From the NCBI GenBank assembly GCA_001593925.1, contig LUCD01000029.1, positions 1-12,086 on the forward strand: a DNA stretch of 12,086 bases, written 5' to 3'. This stretch comes from Candidatus Bathyarchaeota archaeon B26-1. GTDB lineage: Archaea > Thermoproteota > Bathyarchaeia > Bathyarchaeales > B26-1. The position numbers and the translations under genes are program-made. This document shows, one piece after another, positions 11,915 through 12,086 of the stretch (position 1 is the stretch's first letter; each line of letters starts with the position of its first letter). Under the pieces are notes generated by a model. That model was not told where the DNA came from. It worked only from the letters and a program-made list of their open reading frames with translations, and searched no databases.

Positions 11915-12086
11915 ATGGCTGGGTTCAGATTCAAACAAGTGATAGTCCTGAGAGGAGACTTAAAGATGAGTGCGGGGAAGGCTGCGGCTCAGGCCTGCCA
12001 CGCGGCGGTGGCGGCGGCGGAGTCCGCTAGGAAGACGCATAAGGACTGGTGGGAAGGCTGGATGAGGGAAGGCCAAAGGAAGATCG
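11915..12086 (+). CDS. pth2: Peptidyl-tRNA hydrolase Pth2 (N-terminal part, runs off the window)
   Basis: Releases peptides from prematurely dropped peptidyl-tRNA, recycling the tRNA; this is the archaeal/eukaryotic Pth2 type, unrelated in fold to bacterial Pth. Only 57 residues are present before the right edge, but the diagnostic start is clear: FKQVIVLRGDLKMSAGKAAAQ followed by ACHAAVAAAESA. The conserved Lys22 and His29 of the active site are in place. The conserved C-terminal half lies outside the window. ATG 11915 is chosen because it precedes the conserved strand by only six codons; GGGTGGAG (11896-11903) is a weak, distant ribosome binding site. The frame is also open upstream to ATG 11804, which fits the promoter at 11762 better and would add 37 polar residues. 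Confidence 0.88.
   Translation, partial: MAGFRFKQVIVLRGDLKMSAGKAAAQACHAAVAAAESARKTHKDWWEGWMREGQRKI

Noticed and set aside
1..12086. Mobile elements, CRISPR arrays, long direct repeats, phage genes
   Set aside because: None seen on reading both strands; gene order, codon use and product types look like vertically inherited core archaeal genome.

Overview
The window reads as a compact stretch of an archaeal chromosome, most likely from the TACK side of the tree. Supporting this are ribosomal proteins eL40 and eS26 (eS26 is, as far as I know, absent from Euryarchaeota), a UPF0147 protein, an AlaX trans-editing factor, a Pth2-type peptidyl-tRNA hydrolase and a CDP-alcohol phosphatidyltransferase of the archaetidylinositol-phosphate-synthase type. 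TATA-like boxes sit about 25 nt before many starts, several genes look leaderless, and GTG/TTG starts and AGG/AGA arginine codons are frequent. A Bathyarchaeia-like lineage would fit, but that placement is inference. There is no sign of phage, plasmid, transposon or CRISPR.

Layout. 1-1424 (+): a 54-residue coiled-coil protein, then an NAD(P)-dependent malate/lactate dehydrogenase-family enzyme followed by a hairpin and T-run. 1606-2346 (+): an unrecognised coiled-coil protein with a C-terminal four-cysteine domain. 2362-2523 (-): eL40, starting at TTG. A 12-bp palindromic TATA element (2565-2576) lies between eL40 and the divergent two-gene operon for class I fumarase (2697-4220, +). 4210-5922 (-): a secreted, C-terminally anchored HExxH metallopeptidase converging on the fumarase operon. 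6094-6372 (-) and 6465-7292 (+): a divergent pair, UPF0147 and a 5-formyltetrahydrofolate cyclo-ligase-like protein. 7282-8267 (-): AlaX preceded by a coupled 72-residue zinc-finger protein. 8353-9258 (-) and 9342-9632 (+): a divergent pair, PfkB-family kinase and eS26. 9672-11464 (-): a uroporphyrinogen-decarboxylase/MtaA-family protein followed by the CDP-alcohol phosphatidyltransferase. 11465-11914 has no secure gene. At the right edge, Pth2 runs out of the window.

How the genes fit together. The dehydrogenase and fumarase could act in C4-dicarboxylate interconversion. eL40, eS26, AlaX, Pth2 and perhaps UPF0147 serve translation. The lipid head-group enzyme and perhaps the PfkB kinase could meet in inositol phospholipid synthesis, which is speculative. 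Most of the window is ordinary core genome. The parts most worth a second look are the coiled-coil/four-cysteine protein, the zinc-finger protein coupled to AlaX, the UROD-like protein lacking the usual cysteine ligands, the exported metallopeptidase, and the possible remnant in 11585-11761.
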